A stretch of 64,000 nt of DNA, from NCBI RefSeq assembly GCF_013359595.1, contig NZ_JABFMP010000006.1, forward strand, positions 131,598 to 195,597. The letters are read 5' to 3'. A model generated the notes under the pieces. The model did no database searches. It was not told the origin of the DNA and saw nothing but the letters and a program-made list of their open reading frames with translations. The position numbers and the translations under genes are program-made. Within the stretch, counting starts at the first letter, position 1. Each line of letters starts with the position of its first letter. Positions 63,887 through 64,000 of this stretch are shown here, one piece after another. Source of the stretch: Pseudomonas sp. C1C7. Lineage in GTDB: Bacteria > Pseudomonadota > Gammaproteobacteria > Pseudomonadales > Pseudomonadaceae.

Positions 63887-64000
63887 TCAGGCTTTGTCTT
63901 CAAGGCCGACTGGGGCAAGCCCGGCCAGCATGCGGTCAATTGCGGACGGTCGAACGCCGCTCATTTCGGCGCGCTCCTTGCGGATCACGGCATTGCGAAC
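63887..64000 (-). CDS. C-terminal end of an unidentified gene (cut by window edge)
   Basis: The frame is open from base 64000 to a TGA at 63887, giving 37 residues ending VGLEDKA. The gap to the cupin start is 19 bp and includes no terminator, so the gene is probably first in an operon with cupin and MFS. The visible part is too short to assign a family. Confidence 0.6.
   Translation of the reverse strand, partial: VRNAVIRKERAEMSGVRPSAIDRMLAGLAPVGLEDKA

Noticed and set aside
1..64000. CRISPR arrays, rRNA or tRNA genes, prophage structural genes
   Set aside because: No regularly spaced repeats, no rRNA-like stretches, no tRNA cloverleaf and no capsid, tail or terminase-like proteins were seen.

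Overview
The window looks like a chromosomal segment of a fluorescent-group Pseudomonas. Support comes from high-GC coding sequence with Pseudomonas codon habits, two REP doublets (REPINs) of the P. fluorescens type, a fluoride-riboswitch/crcB/ppa operon, and many LysR-type regulators. No rRNA, tRNA or CRISPR array was seen. Assignments come from reading the translations; no database search was run.

Region 1 (1-27.1 kb) is a catabolic cluster for an unidentified hydrophobic acyl compound. It holds four acyl-CoA dehydrogenases (the first cut by the window edge), its own ETF pair, a fused enoyl-CoA hydratase/3-hydroxyacyl-CoA dehydrogenase, a thiolase, two short-chain dehydrogenases, an iron alcohol dehydrogenase, two metallo-beta-lactamase-fold hydrolases, an MFS importer, and an envelope set (MMPL/RND pump, YCF48 protein, DUF1302 outer-membrane protein). 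A MalT-like LuxR regulator sits in the middle and a LysR regulator at the right end. Most transcription units have an unusual G-tract/C-tract element 65-140 nt upstream, probably the operator of the regulon.

Region 2 (27.1-31.9 kb) is a stress or xenobiotic set: quinone oxidoreductase, exported alpha/beta hydrolase, GST, TetR regulator with palindromic operators, NmrA-type protein. Region 3 (31.9-37.7 kb) is a lower-GC island with one very large YobI/KAP-type membrane P-loop NTPase and a broken tyrosine recombinase; the recombinase abuts an ilvA that has lost its regulatory domain but kept an isoleucine-rich leader peptide and attenuator. Region 4 (39-47.1 kb) has a chemoreceptor, a doubly damaged CBS-domain gene, an NCS1 permease, a SRPBCC protein with a divergent LysR gene, and an IS66-family element. 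Region 5 (47.1-48.6 kb) is the fluoride operon.

Region 6 (48.8-60.2 kb) is the most striking. It is a dimethylsulfoniopropionate (DMSP) cleavage locus: a tandem-domain CoA-transferase/lyase (DddD), an iron alcohol dehydrogenase (DddB), a decayed C-terminal remnant of the CoA-acylating aldehyde dehydrogenase (DddC), a divergent LysR regulator (DddR-like), and a PotABCD-type ABC importer with two binding proteins. dddD and the importer operon share an upstream element of 17 plus 11 identical bases. The right end (60.4-64 kb) carries a PucR regulator, an MFS transporter, a cupin and the tail of another gene.
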